A stretch of DNA of 64,000 nucleotides, taken from Streptomyces pactum. GTDB lineage: Bacteria; Actinomycetota; Actinomycetes; Streptomycetales; Streptomycetaceae. A model generated the notes under the pieces. That model was not told where the DNA came from and made no database searches. It worked only from the letters and a program-made list of their open reading frames with translations. The stretch covers positions 6,696,001-6,760,000 of the forward strand of contig NZ_JACYXC010000001.1 in the NCBI RefSeq assembly GCF_016031615.1, read 5' to 3'. Position numbers and translations under genes: made by a program. This document shows, in pieces, positions 1 to 7,334 of the stretch; the first letter of the stretch is position 1, and every line of letters begins with the position of its first letter.

Positions 1-194
1 CCGGCCGGGTGCCGGCGGATGTCCAGCACGAACTGCTCAACCGCCTCGATGCCCTCGCTCCGCCCCAGAGGCCCCCAGAAGACCACGTCCGGCGTCAGGG
101 CCCGGGACAGCAGCGGGACCACGTAGTTGTCGTCGGAGACGTTGAACGCGGAGAGGAATGTGTCGATCGCCGACTCGGCGGTGTCTTCCTGCAT
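1..194 (-). CDS. SnoaL-like / NTF2-fold protein, C-terminus beyond window
   Basis: This is the N-terminal 64 or so residues of a minus-strand gene that runs off the left edge, beginning MQEDTAESAIDTFLSAFN at the ATG whose complement is 192-194. The pattern of an amphipathic first helix, then LLSRALTPDVVFWGPLGRSEG and a helix EAVEQFVLDIRRHP, is typical of SnoaL/NTF2-like proteins. These are small cone-shaped folds used as polyketide cyclases, isomerases or ligand binders. No catalytic residue can be assigned from this part, so the substrate is unknown. The start lies 20 bp from a 46-bp perfect palindrome. The fold call is by sequence feel only. Confidence 0.65.
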   Translation of the reverse strand, partial: MQEDTAESAIDTFLSAFNVSDDNYVVPLLSRALTPDVVFWGPLGRSEGIEAVEQFVLDIRRHPA

Positions 195-213
195 GCGTCA
201 GTCATACCAGCCC

Positions 214-259
214 CCGCGCCGCCGCTCGCGGTGCCCGGGCACCGCGAGCGGCGGCGCGG
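214..259. repeat. 46-bp perfect palindrome (two 23-bp arms, no loop)
   Basis: Every base pairs from the centre (236/237, within GTGCCCGGGCAC) out to 214 and 259. As RNA it would form a 20-bp-plus hairpin; as DNA it could extrude as a cruciform or bind a dimeric protein. It lies just upstream of the minus-strand SnoaL-like gene and 250 bp before the GNAT gene. The rest of 195-505 shows no gene. Confidence 0.8.
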
Positions 260-505
260 TACCGGGAGAGCCGCACCGGGCAGCGGTCGGCCGACCGGTC
301 CGGGGACGGCCGCCCCGGCACGCCGGAAGACGTTCCCGGCAGCCGAACAGGGTTACGGCACGCGGCCGTCGGCGTGCACGACCCGGCGGCCGGGGGACCG
401 GGCGGCGCTGCCCGGCCGCGCACCGAGGCGGGGAGCCGCCCGAGCGGAAAAACCCCGCGCGGCCGCTCGGGCGGCGTGATACTCCTGGCGACTGTGGGAG
501 ATCTT

Positions 506-1015
506 GTGACAGCGCGGCTCGTGCTCCATCCGATGACCGACGCCGAGGCGGAGCGACTGGTGGCGGGGGAGCCGGACGGCGAGGCCCGATGGGCGCCCGG
601 GTACCCCACCGACGGGGACGTCTCCGCCGCCAGGCGCCTCCTGAACACCTGGGCCGATACCGGTGATCCCCGGCCGTTCGGCAACTACGAGATCCGCCTG
701 CGCGAGGGCGGTCAGGCGATCGGCGGCCTGGGCTTCCACGGACCTGTGGACGAGAACGGCAGCGTCACCATCGGCTACGGTCTCGTCCCGGCGGCACGAG
801 GCAAGGGGTACGCCTCCGAAGCCCTCCGTGCGGTGCTGCTGTTCGCGCGGGCTCACGGCGTCACCCGCGTGAAGGGCGACGCCGACCACGACAACACCGC
901 CTCCCAGCGCGTCATGATGGCAGCCGGCATGCAACCGGTCGGGCAGGACGAACGGGTCAGGTACTTCGAGATCACCTGGCCCGACACGACGGCGGACACC
1001 GGCCCCCGCCCCTAG
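506..1015 (+). CDS. GNAT family N-acetyltransferase
   Basis: The product is 169 aa and resembles the RimJ/RimL-type GNAT enzymes, which move an acetyl group from acetyl-CoA to an amine, either a protein N-terminus or a small molecule. The start TARLVLHPMTDAEAERLV is the usual first strand and helix. The acetyl-CoA loop is GLVPAARGKGYASEAL (R/Q-x-x-G-x-G/A pattern), followed by a closing strand and the DHDNTASQRVMMAAGM segment typical of the family. I chose the GTG at 506 because GGGAG lies 5 nt upstream; a GTG at 494 is an alternative. The stop codon (1013-1015) overlaps the first base of the inverted repeat that opens the next unit, so a mobile unit may have landed at the gene's very end. 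The acceptor substrate is unknown. Confidence 0.85.
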   Translation: MTARLVLHPMTDAEAERLVAGEPDGEARWAPGYPTDGDVSAARRLLNTWADTGDPRPFGNYEIRLREGGQAIGGLGFHGPVDENGSVTIGYGLVPAARGKGYASEALRAVLLFARAHGVTRVKGDADHDNTASQRVMMAAGMQPVGQDERVRYFEITWPDTTADTGPRP

Positions 1016-1034
1016 GTTCTGTCCGGCGGACCAC
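1014..1034 (+). repeat. left terminal inverted repeat
   Basis: 21 bp, matching the reverse complement of 2178-2198 at 20 positions. It starts inside the stop codon of the GNAT gene. Confidence 0.7.
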
Positions 1035-1173
1035 CGACGGAGCCGTCGTCGGACCGCCGCTGTGGTGATGGTGCCGTGGAACTCCGAACGGGCCGGCTCC
1101 CCGGCCGCCGAGCGGCCGGGGAACCATGCTCCGGCCCAGGACCTCGGCCATCTGCGGGGCGTCGCCCCACTGA

Positions 1174-1769
1174 CCCCTTTCGATCGACACGGTCGCCGAC
1201 AGCCTCAAGGAGTACCTGGTCACGGAGGCCGGTGCGTACGACCAGCTGTTCCTCCTCACCCACAGCCAGGGCGGGCTGGTCGCCCAGCGGTATCTGGCCC
1301 GTATGCTCCACGACGGCAGGGGCGCCGAACTCGCCCGGATCCAGCGGTTCGTCATGCTCGCCTGCCCGAGCAAAGGCTCGGAACTGCTGCTCTCCCTACG
1401 GCGGCGTGCGCTGGGTGGGCGCCATCCGCAGGAGAAGGATCTGCGCCCGCTGAACGACCAGGTCAGCGCGACCCTGCGCACGGTCGCCCGGGACGTCGTG
1501 CACGCCACGGCGATCACCGAACGGACCTGCCCGATCCCGGGGTCGGTGTACGCGGGCGAGAGCGACGGCGTGGTGTCCCGCGCCTCGGCGCAGTTCGTCT
1601 TCCCGGACAGCTCCGCCCTGCCGGGCGACCACTCCGGCATCTTCAAGGCCGACTCGCCCCGGCACCGGACGTACACCGCTCTCCGCCGCCTCCTCCTCGC
1701 GACGCGCACCGAGCCGTACGTACCCGGGCCCGAACCGGCGGCACCGGCCCCGTGCGCACCGGCCGCGGG
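1174..1769 (+). pseudogene. alpha/beta hydrolase (lipase-like), 5' end missing
   Basis: From an in-frame stop at 1171-1173 the frame reads a clear alpha/beta hydrolase: DTVADSLKEYLVTEAG, then the nucleophile elbow LTHSQGGLVAQRYLARML (Ser in HSQGG), ACPSKGSELL, and late segments with SDGVVS and GDHSGIFK. The last two are the usual places for the acid and the catalytic His. The normal N-terminal strands (about 80-100 residues with the oxyanion loop) are missing, and I see no start codon or ribosome site. The frame then degenerates into an Ala/Pro-rich tail near 1740. It is a remnant of a cytosolic or secreted esterase rather than a working gene, unless it is translated from an internal ATG at 1303, which would lose the nucleophile. 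Confidence 0.6.
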
Positions 1770-2078
1770 AAGGCCCTCCAAGAAACGGTGCCCGACCGTG
1801 AGATCAGGTATGCCGACCTCGACGGAAACGGGCGTGCCGACCAGATCCTCATCGCCCCCCAAGGCGGCGCAGGGGCACGGCTCATGCGCGAGCGATCGTG
1901 CACAGCACTCCACGACATCGGGGAGATCGTGCCGGACCCGGAAACGGCCATTCCGCCGGAGGAGATCCAGTTCGCCGACGTGGACGGCGACGGATACGCC
2001 GAATTCCTGCACGTCGGCACAACGGGTGAGGTCCGCGTCCAGGACCCCGTCCTGCAAGCCCGCTGCCCACGTCGCTGA
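1770..2078 (+). pseudogene. FG-GAP / VCBS-type repeat fragment
   Basis: In a frame different from the hydrolase, the text shows two tandem repeats: IRYADLDGNGRADQILI and IQFADVDGDGYAEFLHVG. The Asp/Asn-rich DxDGNGxxD loop is the calcium-binding loop of FG-GAP/VCBS beta-propeller blades, found in secreted Streptomyces proteins. Only two blades are present and there is no signal peptide. A GTG at 1788 could start a 96-aa protein. It may be the frameshifted C-terminal domain of the adjoining hydrolase or a separate fused fragment. Confidence 0.5.
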
Positions 2079-2177
2079 CGAACCGCCCGGTCAGCTCCAG
2101 CTCACCACCGATCCTCCCGCTCTCCTGCCCATGGTCCGCCACACCCCATGCCAAGAGACAACGAACTGACAGTCACG

Positions 2178-2198
2178 TGATCCGCCGGACAGAACCTG
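2178..2198 (-). repeat. right terminal inverted repeat
   Basis: Reverse complement of 1014-1034 with one mismatch. Confidence 0.7.
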
Positions 2199-2255
2199 GG
2201 CCGTTTCCTTCACATCACCTTCGATGTCCTTGTCCGGCCTGGATACGGTGACGGC

Positions 2256-2627
2256 ATGACGACCGTTCTGCGGCACCCCCGACCCGGATACATGTGGGAT
2301 TGGTGGGCGGTGGACGCCCAGGAATTCCTCGTGCAGTTCAGTGGTGGGCCGGCTCCTGAGCATCTGCTGGTGCATGTGGATCGTGTCGATGCCGCGGCTG
2401 CGTGGGCCGAGGAGAACCGTCCCGCATGGTTCAACGATGCTCTGCCACCGCTTCACGCCTTCAGCTGCAACGGCGAGCTGCCGGTCTACACCCGAAACGG
2501 CGTCCCGAACTCCCCGTTGCGCCTGTCCGACGCCCCGGCAGTCGTCGCCGACGTGGCGGCCCTGGTTGAACTGCACAAGGCGGTGGGAAGCACCTGGACG
2601 GTTTACCTCGACGAGGGATGGGTCTAG
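2256..2627 (+). CDS. hypothetical protein, 123 aa
   Basis: I do not recognise this protein. It is acidic and rich in tryptophan, with WDWWAVDAQEFLVQF near the start and WTVYLDEGWV at the end. There is no signal peptide and no membrane segment, so it is probably a small cytosolic protein. Codon use is less G/C-biased at third positions than in neighbouring genes (for example tgggat, gatgct, ggttgaactg), which fits recent arrival. It sits between the right terminal repeat of the 1.0-2.2 kb unit and a transposase scrap. The ATG is preceded by a weak ribosome site (GATACGGTGACGGC). Confidence 0.6.
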   Translation: MTTVLRHPRPGYMWDWWAVDAQEFLVQFSGGPAPEHLLVHVDRVDAAAAWAEENRPAWFNDALPPLHAFSCNGELPVYTRNGVPNSPLRLSDAPAVVADVAALVELHKAVGSTWTVYLDEGWV

Positions 2628-2668
2628 GCAGTGCCTTCACACGATCACGGCTGGTGGATCACGGTGTC

Positions 2669-2860
2669 GTGACGCGTCGCCATGAACTGTGCGACATCGA
2701 TCAGGTGTTCGCCGGGCCGTTGCTGCCCGAGGCGTTGCGGGGGCGGAAGCGGCCGGCCGACCGCCGGGTCCTGAGCGGGATCGTGCGGACGTTCCGCACC
2801 GGGACGGCCCGGCCGTGCGGGACGCGCCGCTGCTGGCTGCGGACGCCGCCGGATGCGTTG
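2669..2860 (+). pseudogene. IS5-like transposase, N-terminal scrap
   Basis: Starting at a GTG, the frame reads VTRRHELCDIDQ, then PLLPEALRGRKRPADRRVLS and GIVRTFRTGTARP. This is the usual opening of IS5-family DDE transposases (RRxELSDxxWxxIxPLLP, then RPxxDRRxVxxGILWxLRTG). Only the N-terminal 55 or so residues survive; the DDE catalytic core is absent and the text runs straight into the convergent response-regulator gene. It is a dead insertion-sequence relic. Confidence 0.6.
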
Positions 2861-2881
2861 CCACCCCGCGACGCATCCGCG

Positions 2882-3529
2882 CTACCGGGGCAACGCGTCC
2901 AGGTAGGTCAGGACGGCCAGGACCCGGCGGTGGCCCGGGTCCCCCGCGGCGAGCCCGAGCTTGGCGAAGACATGGCCGATGTGCTTGTGGACCGCGTTGT
3001 CCGACACCCGCAGGCGCGCGGCGATCGTCGCGTTGTCGAGGCCTTCCGCCATGAGGCCGAGGACTTCCCGTTCCCGTGGCGTCAGCGCTTCCAAGGGGTC
3101 GTCGCGCCGGCGCACCACCTGGGTGATGACCTCGGCGTCGAGCGCCAGGCCGCCCGCGGCGACGCTGCGCAGGGCGTCGACGAACTCCGCGACGCGCCCG
3201 ACGCGGTCCTTCAGCAGGTAGCCGACCCCGTGGTGGCCGGTGGACAACAGCTCGGTGGCATAGGCCTGTTCGATGTACTGGGACAACACCAGGATCGGGA
3301 ATCCCTCCCGTCTGCGCCGCACGGCGATCGCCGCTCGCAGGCCCTCGTCGCGGAACGAGGGCGGCAGCCGCACGTCGACGATCGCCGCGTCCGGCGCGCA
3401 CTCCTCCACCGCCGCGAGCAGCCCGTCCGCGGTCTCCACGACCCGCAGGACCTCGACGTGATGCCTGGCCAGGATCAACTGCAGTCCTTCCGCCAGCAGC
3501 ACGTTGTCCTCGGCGATCACCAGCCGCAC
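2882..3529 (-). CDS. NarL/FixJ-type response regulator
   Basis: The 215-aa DNA-binding half of a two-component system. The receiver domain opens with VIAEDNVLLAEG (acidic pocket) and carries the phospho-acceptor Asp near residue 52 (AIVDVRLPP) and the conserved Lys in GYLLKDRV. The LuxR-type helix-turn-helix at about 150-195 reads LTPREREVLGLMAEGLDN, then a recognition helix in DNAVHKHIGHVFAKL. The GTG start lies 13 nt inside the kinase gene upstream, so the two are translationally coupled. It probably activates or represses nearby or distant genes after phosphorylation by that kinase; no target site is evident. Confidence 0.93.
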   Translation of the reverse strand: MRLVIAEDNVLLAEGLQLILARHHVEVLRVVETADGLLAAVEECAPDAAIVDVRLPPSFRDEGLRAAIAVRRRREGFPILVLSQYIEQAYATELLSTGHHGVGYLLKDRVGRVAEFVDALRSVAAGGLALDAEVITQVVRRRDDPLEALTPREREVLGLMAEGLDNATIAARLRVSDNAVHKHIGHVFAKLGLAAGDPGHRRVLAVLTYLDALPR

Positions 3530-4614
3530 GGCAACTCCACCGTCACGACCGTCGGGCCGCCCGCCGGGCTGTCCACGGTGACCTCGCCGTCGAGCGCCAG
3601 CACGCGACGGCGGACACCGGCCAGCCCGGTTCCCCGCGACTCGTCGGCGCCGCCGACCCCGTCGTCGGTGACCCGGACGCGCAGGCCGCCGCCCGCCCGT
3701 TCGAGCACCACCGTGGCTGCCGTGGCACCGCTGTGCTTGGTCGCGTTCGTCAGCGTCTCCACCACCGTGAAGTACGCCACGGTCTCCACCGCGGCAGGCA
3801 CGTCCCCCAACTCGCCCACGTCCAGCCTCGCCGGCACGCCGGACCGTGCGACGACCGCGGAGAGGGCGCCGGGCAGGCCCCGGTCGGCGAGGATCGGCGG
3901 GTAGATCGTCCGCACCACGTCCCGGAGTTCGGACAACGCCGCCTCGGCGCTCGCGTGCGCGCGTTCGATCAGCGCCTCGGCCGCATCCGGCTCGTCCCGC
4001 ACCGCCTGCCGGGCCAGCGCGAGTTCCATCGTCATCGCCACGAGCCGCCCCTGCGCACCGTCGTGCAGGTCACGCTCGATCCGGCGCAGTTCCGCTCCGT
4101 GCGCATCGAGGACGTCGGCGCGGGTCTTCGTCAGCGTGGCCATGCGCGCGGCCATCCGTTCCCGCCCGGACGGCGCGAGCAGCCGCGCCTGCGCACGGGC
4201 CAGCACCGGCAGGACGTACTGCGCCACGGCCCCGAGCACCAGGACCTGCGGGATGCCGAGCCCGAGCGCGTCCCCCCACCCGTCGATCCGCAGGTCCACC
4301 CACAGCCGGGGGCGGTTCGCCGCGGGCAGCGCCCACCACGCGGTCATCCCGATCACGCCGACGATGATGTTGGCGAGCACCAGCAGCGCCAGCAGCCCGG
4401 CCGGCGCGCCCGTCACCGCGTTGACCAGCAGCCAGCGCCGCGTCGTCGGCGACGACTCCGCCGGCGTGCCGAGCCATCGCCGGGCGCGGGCGCGCCGCCG
4501 GTCCGCCCAACCGGGTGCCATCGCCGGGCGCGGCAGGAGGAAGACCCCGCCGAGGGCCGCGAACAGGTTGCCGACCAGGAAGCCACCGGCACGCAGCGCG
4601 TTCGTTCCGTACAT
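3517..4614 (-). CDS. sensor histidine kinase (HisKA_3 type)
   Basis: A 365-aa membrane kinase. Hydrophobic stretches near residues 11-28, 73-99 and 120-140 give an N-terminal sensor with few extracellular residues. The dimerisation and phospho-acceptor motif is RRIERDLHDGAQGRL with His at about 184. The ATPase domain follows, with the N box ETLTNATKHS (about 286-295) and the G boxes VTDDGVGG and GTGLAGV (about 315-335). This is the usual kinase for NarL-type regulators, and it overlaps the regulator gene by 13 nt. It is slightly short for the family (often 400 or more), the loss being at the N-terminal sensor end. The signal is unknown. Confidence 0.9.
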   Translation of the reverse strand: MYGTNALRAGGFLVGNLFAALGGVFLLPRPAMAPGWADRRRARARRWLGTPAESSPTTRRWLLVNAVTGAPAGLLALLVLANIIVGVIGMTAWWALPAANRPRLWVDLRIDGWGDALGLGIPQVLVLGAVAQYVLPVLARAQARLLAPSGRERMAARMATLTKTRADVLDAHGAELRRIERDLHDGAQGRLVAMTMELALARQAVRDEPDAAEALIERAHASAEAALSELRDVVRTIYPPILADRGLPGALSAVVARSGVPARLDVGELGDVPAAVETVAYFTVVETLTNATKHSGATAATVVLERAGGGLRVRVTDDGVGGADESRGTGLAGVRRRVLALDGEVTVDSPAGGPTVVTVELPCGW

Positions 4615-4779
4615 GGCGATCAGTATGGGAAGCGTGCGGCTCGCCTGGCACTACCGCTACCTGTACCTTCGCGGCCGCCGGCCGGCGGCCGCCATGGCCG
4701 TGGCTGCCCCCGGCGCCGCGCGGGTATCCGGTCCTGGCGCAGGCGGTGACGCCCGCGCCGGACCGGGGGGCGTCGGGCC

Positions 4780-4917
4780 TTGGAGCGCATCGACGAGGCG
4801 GTGTGTGCGGCGGAACGCGAGCTCTTCGGCGGCCTCACCGCGGAGGAGCAGACCCTGTTGCGGGACCTGCTCGACCGGGTGGTGGTGGATCCGTCCTCCC
4901 ACCAGTGCGAGGAGTAG
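4780..4917 (+). pseudogene. MarR-family regulator, C-terminal scrap
   Basis: The last 45 codons read LERIDEAVCAAERELFGGL then TAEEQTLLRDLLDRVV, which matches the C-terminal dimerisation helices of MarR regulators. Directly upstream, VTPAPDRG in another frame looks like the VTPAGR strand that normally precedes it, so a frameshift near 4765 is likely. The winged helix is gone. The flanks (4615-4779 and 4918-5268) hold no convincing gene. Confidence 0.5.
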
Positions 4918-5105
4918 CAGGCCACTCGCGCCGGGTGTCCGGAGGCTCGCTCTCGTTTCGAGGGGGTGCCGGGCGGGGGTGCACGCCGTCCGGCTGTGCG
5001 TGCCACCGAGGGCCCCTGAGTGAGCTGATGCCGCCTGTCCCGGGCGGGCTGCGCGGCAGCGAGGAGACGGCGCGCCCCTGAGGTCACCCGGTCATCCAGT
5101 CCGGG

Positions 5106-5132
5106 CCGGGGCCGGGGGCTGCCCGGCCCCGG
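5106..5132. terminator. strong hairpin, likely transcription terminator
   Basis: Perfect 11-bp stem CCGGGGCCGGG with a 5-nt loop. It lies downstream of the minus-strand monooxygenase gene. There is no T-run, as is usual in streptomycetes. Confidence 0.5.
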
Positions 5133-5268
5133 TCGGGTGGGGGACGTGGTCAGGGCCGGCGGGCTCCCGGCCGCGAAGGTCGCGGCCCGCTTCCGTCGGG
5201 CGGTCCGCTCGGGGTGACCGGACGCGGCGTCGAACCGGACGGCGAACGGGCCGAGGGGCAGGCCACGC

Positions 5269-5622
5269 CTACGCGTGCGGCTCCGGGGGCCGGGGCGTCG
5301 CGTCGGCGGTGAGGGGGGTCAGCCAGTGGATCTCCAGGTCCTCGCGCAGATAGTCCATGCGCGTCTCCTGGAACCGGACGAGGTCGGGCCGGGCGAGGTG
5401 GTTGCGCAGGTCGTCCGCCGAGCGCCACAGCTCGTAGAAGACCAGCGTGGTGGGGTCGGCGGTGTCGCGGTGCACCTGGTACTGCAGGGCACCGGGTTCG
5501 GCACGGGTCGGTGCGACGAACGAAAGGAGCAGCCGTTCGAGCTCCTCGGCCCGTTCGGGGCGGGGGCGGGCGAACCCGTAGATGCCGACGGGGCCACTTC
5601 CCTCAGGTATGGAGATTTTCAT
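5269..5622 (-). CDS. antibiotic biosynthesis monooxygenase (ABM) family protein
   Basis: A 117-aa dimeric ferredoxin-fold protein of the ABM/YgiN group. These are cofactor-free quinol or anthrone oxygenases, and related members handle stress. Evidence is the core pattern GIYGFARPRPERAEELERLL, then FVAPTRAEPGALQYQVHRD and LVFYELWRSADDLRNHL (family: long helix, EPGxxxYxxxxD, FxxxExWxxxxxxxxH). A Pro-rich tail follows residue 105. The ATG (complement of 5620-5622) lies inside an operator-like palindrome, and an ArsR-type regulator is transcribed away from it 57 bp upstream. The regulator therefore very likely represses this gene. Substrate unknown. Confidence 0.85.
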   Translation of the reverse strand: MKISIPEGSGPVGIYGFARPRPERAEELERLLLSFVAPTRAEPGALQYQVHRDTADPTTLVFYELWRSADDLRNHLARPDLVRFQETRMDYLREDLEIHWLTPLTADATPRPPEPHA

Positions 5623-5626
5623 ACCT
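5605..5626. promoter_or_regulatory. operator palindrome 1 (AGGTATG-N8-CATACCT)
   Basis: 22-bp inverted repeat overlapping the start codon of the monooxygenase gene. It has the same length and consensus as the copy at 5647-5668, exactly 42 bp away (four helical turns). It is probably the binding site of the divergent ArsR-type regulator. Confidence 0.7.
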
Positions 5627-5646
5627 GGGAGCCTAGGCAGGCCGCG

Positions 5647-5668
5647 AGGTACGATGCAAGTCGTACCT
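5647..5668. promoter_or_regulatory. operator palindrome 2 (AGGTACGA-N6-TCGTACCT)
   Basis: Second 22-bp inverted repeat, 12 bp before the ArsR gene start and overlapping the zone where its ribosome site begins. It suits autoregulation. Confidence 0.7.
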
Positions 5669-5679
5669 GGAGGAGACGT

Positions 5680-5985
5680 ATGGACCTCGGAAAAGTGTTC
5701 GCCGCGCTCGCGGACGACTCCCGGCGGCGGGTGATCGCCGAACTCGCGGCCGACCCCGAGGACCGGGAGCGCGCCTGCGGGTCGTTCGACCTGCCGGTGA
5801 AGAAGGCCACGCGTACCTACCACTTCCGCGTCCTGCGGGAGGCGGGACTGGTCGTGCAGCGCGACCACGGCAACGGAAGCACGCTGAGGCTGCGCAGGGA
5901 GGAGATCGACAAGCACTGCCCCGGCCTGCTGCGGCTCCTGACGGCCGAACTCGGCCGGCCGGATGCGGACGGGACCGCGCCCTGA
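5680..5985 (+). CDS. ArsR-type winged-helix transcriptional regulator
   Basis: A 101-aa protein consisting almost wholly of a winged helix: MDLGKVFAALADDSRRRVI (the ALADxxRRxIL opening of the ArsR family), a recognition helix KKATRTYHFRVLREAGLV, and the wing QRDHGNGSTLRLRREEI. There are no metal-binding CxC-type cysteines; the single Cys in RERACGS is in an unusual place. The signal is thus not an obvious metal. The ATG has a GGAGG-like site (TGGAGGAGACGT). The gene is divergent from the ABM monooxygenase, with two matching 22-bp palindromes between the starts, so it probably represses both itself and the neighbour. Confidence 0.85.
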   Translation: MDLGKVFAALADDSRRRVIAELAADPEDRERACGSFDLPVKKATRTYHFRVLREAGLVVQRDHGNGSTLRLRREEIDKHCPGLLRLLTAELGRPDADGTAP

Positions 5986-6003
5986 CCCGGGCATGAGCCC
6001 GGG
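5986..6003. terminator. hairpin between convergent genes
   Basis: CCCGGGC, 4-nt loop, GCCCGGG, starting one base after the ArsR stop codon. It probably ends that transcript and may also serve the convergent hydrolase gene. Confidence 0.5.
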
Positions 6004-6122
6004 CGCCGGAGGCGAGCCTCACGCCGGCCGTACCGGCCACGAGCGGGGGCGGCGGCACCGCGAACGCCGGCCCTCCCCTCCGCGAGGCGGGGATCGTCGC
6101 GCGACGCCTGCCGGTGTCGGGC

Positions 6123-7334
6123 CTACGGGCGGGGCGGATGGAGCACGTCGGTGATGACGCGGTCGGCGGCGCGCAGTTGGGCGAGCGTCTCGGGCAGGCT
6201 GCCGTCGAGCGCGAGGTTCATGGAGACCACCGCGCTTCGCCGGCCGTCTTCGGTGGCGCCGGCCATGACGATGGATCCCGAGTCGCCGCCGTCGTGTCCC
6301 CAGTACCGGCGTCCGTCGGGCAGCGGCCGGGAGACCAGACCGAGGCCGTAGCGGCCGTCGGGCCAGAACCTCTCGACGTCGGGGCCGACCGGGCGGGTGG
6401 TCTTCATCTCGGCCAGCTCGGCCGGGCGCAGGAGACGGCCGCCGAGGAGCGCCCGGAAGAAGACGTCGAGGTCGCGCGTCGTGGAGACGATGCCTCCGGC
6501 CGGGTAGGCGGGGATCTGGGAGGTGACGTCGACGAGTTCGCCGTCGAACCGCTGGTACTGCTCGGCGTGCGGCAGCCGGATCTCCGGTGACGACCCGGGC
6601 CAGTAGGTGTGCCGCATGCCCAGCGGCCGGAAGATGCGGCGATCGAACTCGCGGTCCCACGGTCGGCCGGTGATGCGCTCGATGAGCAGTTCGGCGATCA
6701 TGTAGCCGGTGTTGGAGTAGGCCCAGCCTTCGCCGGGAGGGAAGAGCTGGGGCAGCGCGACTCCGCGCGACACCAAGTCCTCCGTGTCGTGACGCTGGTG
6801 CCGCATCGCCAGGTACTCCGCTTCGGAGTTCCACGTCGGGATGGCGTCCCGGAGACCCGAGGTGTGCTGGAGCAGCTGGCGGATCGTGATCGGACGGCCG
6901 GCCACGATCCCCGGCATCCACCGCTCGACGCGGTCGTCGAGTCCGAGGCGTCCCTCGCCGACGAGTTGCAGCACCACCGTCGCGGTGAAGGCCTTGGAGG
7001 TGCTGGCGATCCGGAACGCCCCGTCGTGCGGGATCGGGCGTGCGGTGTCCACGTCGGCGACGCCGACGCGCACGGCGCAGGTGGTGTGAGGTGTGGTCGC
7101 CCTGGCCTGGACGGCGGGGACGCCCAGGGCCGCGAGGGCTTCGGCGTTGCGGCGCAGCCGAGGGTGGTCGGGTACGTCGGGGGTGCCGGTGACGTGCTGC
7201 GCTCCCGCGCCGTCGACGTGCGGCGAGCAGGGCGGCGTCGTGCCCGCGCCCACGGCGGGGGGCGCGACGGCCAGGGCGGCTGTGGTGGCGCCGAGCGCCA
7301 GGACCAGCGGGACGGTGTGCAGGACCTTTCGCAT
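6123..7334 (-). CDS. secreted serine hydrolase, beta-lactamase/D-Ala-D-Ala carboxypeptidase family
   Basis: A 403-aa protein of the class C beta-lactamase/DD-peptidase fold. A Sec signal peptide is clear: MRK, a hydrophobic core to about residue 27, and AVGA. The active-site motifs are in order: S-T-S-K at 111-114 (nucleophile Ser and Lys), Y-S-N at 206-208, and H-D-G at about 347-349 in WGHDGGDSG. These proteins act outside the membrane on D-Ala-D-Ala peptides or esters. Sequence alone does not separate carboxypeptidase from esterase. There is no partner gene; it converges on the ArsR gene and no regulator is adjacent. Confidence 0.9.
   Translation of the reverse strand: MRKVLHTVPLVLALGATTAALAVAPPAVGAGTTPPCSPHVDGAGAQHVTGTPDVPDHPRLRRNAEALAALGVPAVQARATTPHTTCAVRVGVADVDTARPIPHDGAFRIASTSKAFTATVVLQLVGEGRLGLDDRVERWMPGIVAGRPITIRQLLQHTSGLRDAIPTWNSEAEYLAMRHQRHDTEDLVSRGVALPQLFPPGEGWAYSNTGYMIAELLIERITGRPWDREFDRRIFRPLGMRHTYWPGSSPEIRLPHAEQYQRFDGELVDVTSQIPAYPAGGIVSTTRDLDVFFRALLGGRLLRPAELAEMKTTRPVGPDVERFWPDGRYGLGLVSRPLPDGRRYWGHDGGDSGSIVMAGATEDGRRSAVVSMNLALDGSLPETLAQLRAADRVITDVLHPPRP

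Larger units (their letters stand above)
1014..2198. mobile_element. 1.2 kb unit bracketed by 21-bp inverted repeats, no transposase
   Basis: The left end (1014-1034) begins AGGTTCTGTCCGGCGGA and the right end (2178-2198) is its reverse complement, with 20 of 21 positions matching. Terminal repeats of this length are typical of insertion sequences or of MITE-like units moved in trans. The interior (about 1.14 kb) has no transposase. It carries a 5'-truncated alpha/beta hydrolase and an FG-GAP segment in another frame. I see no convincing target-site duplication. A transposase scrap of IS5 type lies 470 bp to the right, but a link between the two is inference. Confidence 0.5.
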
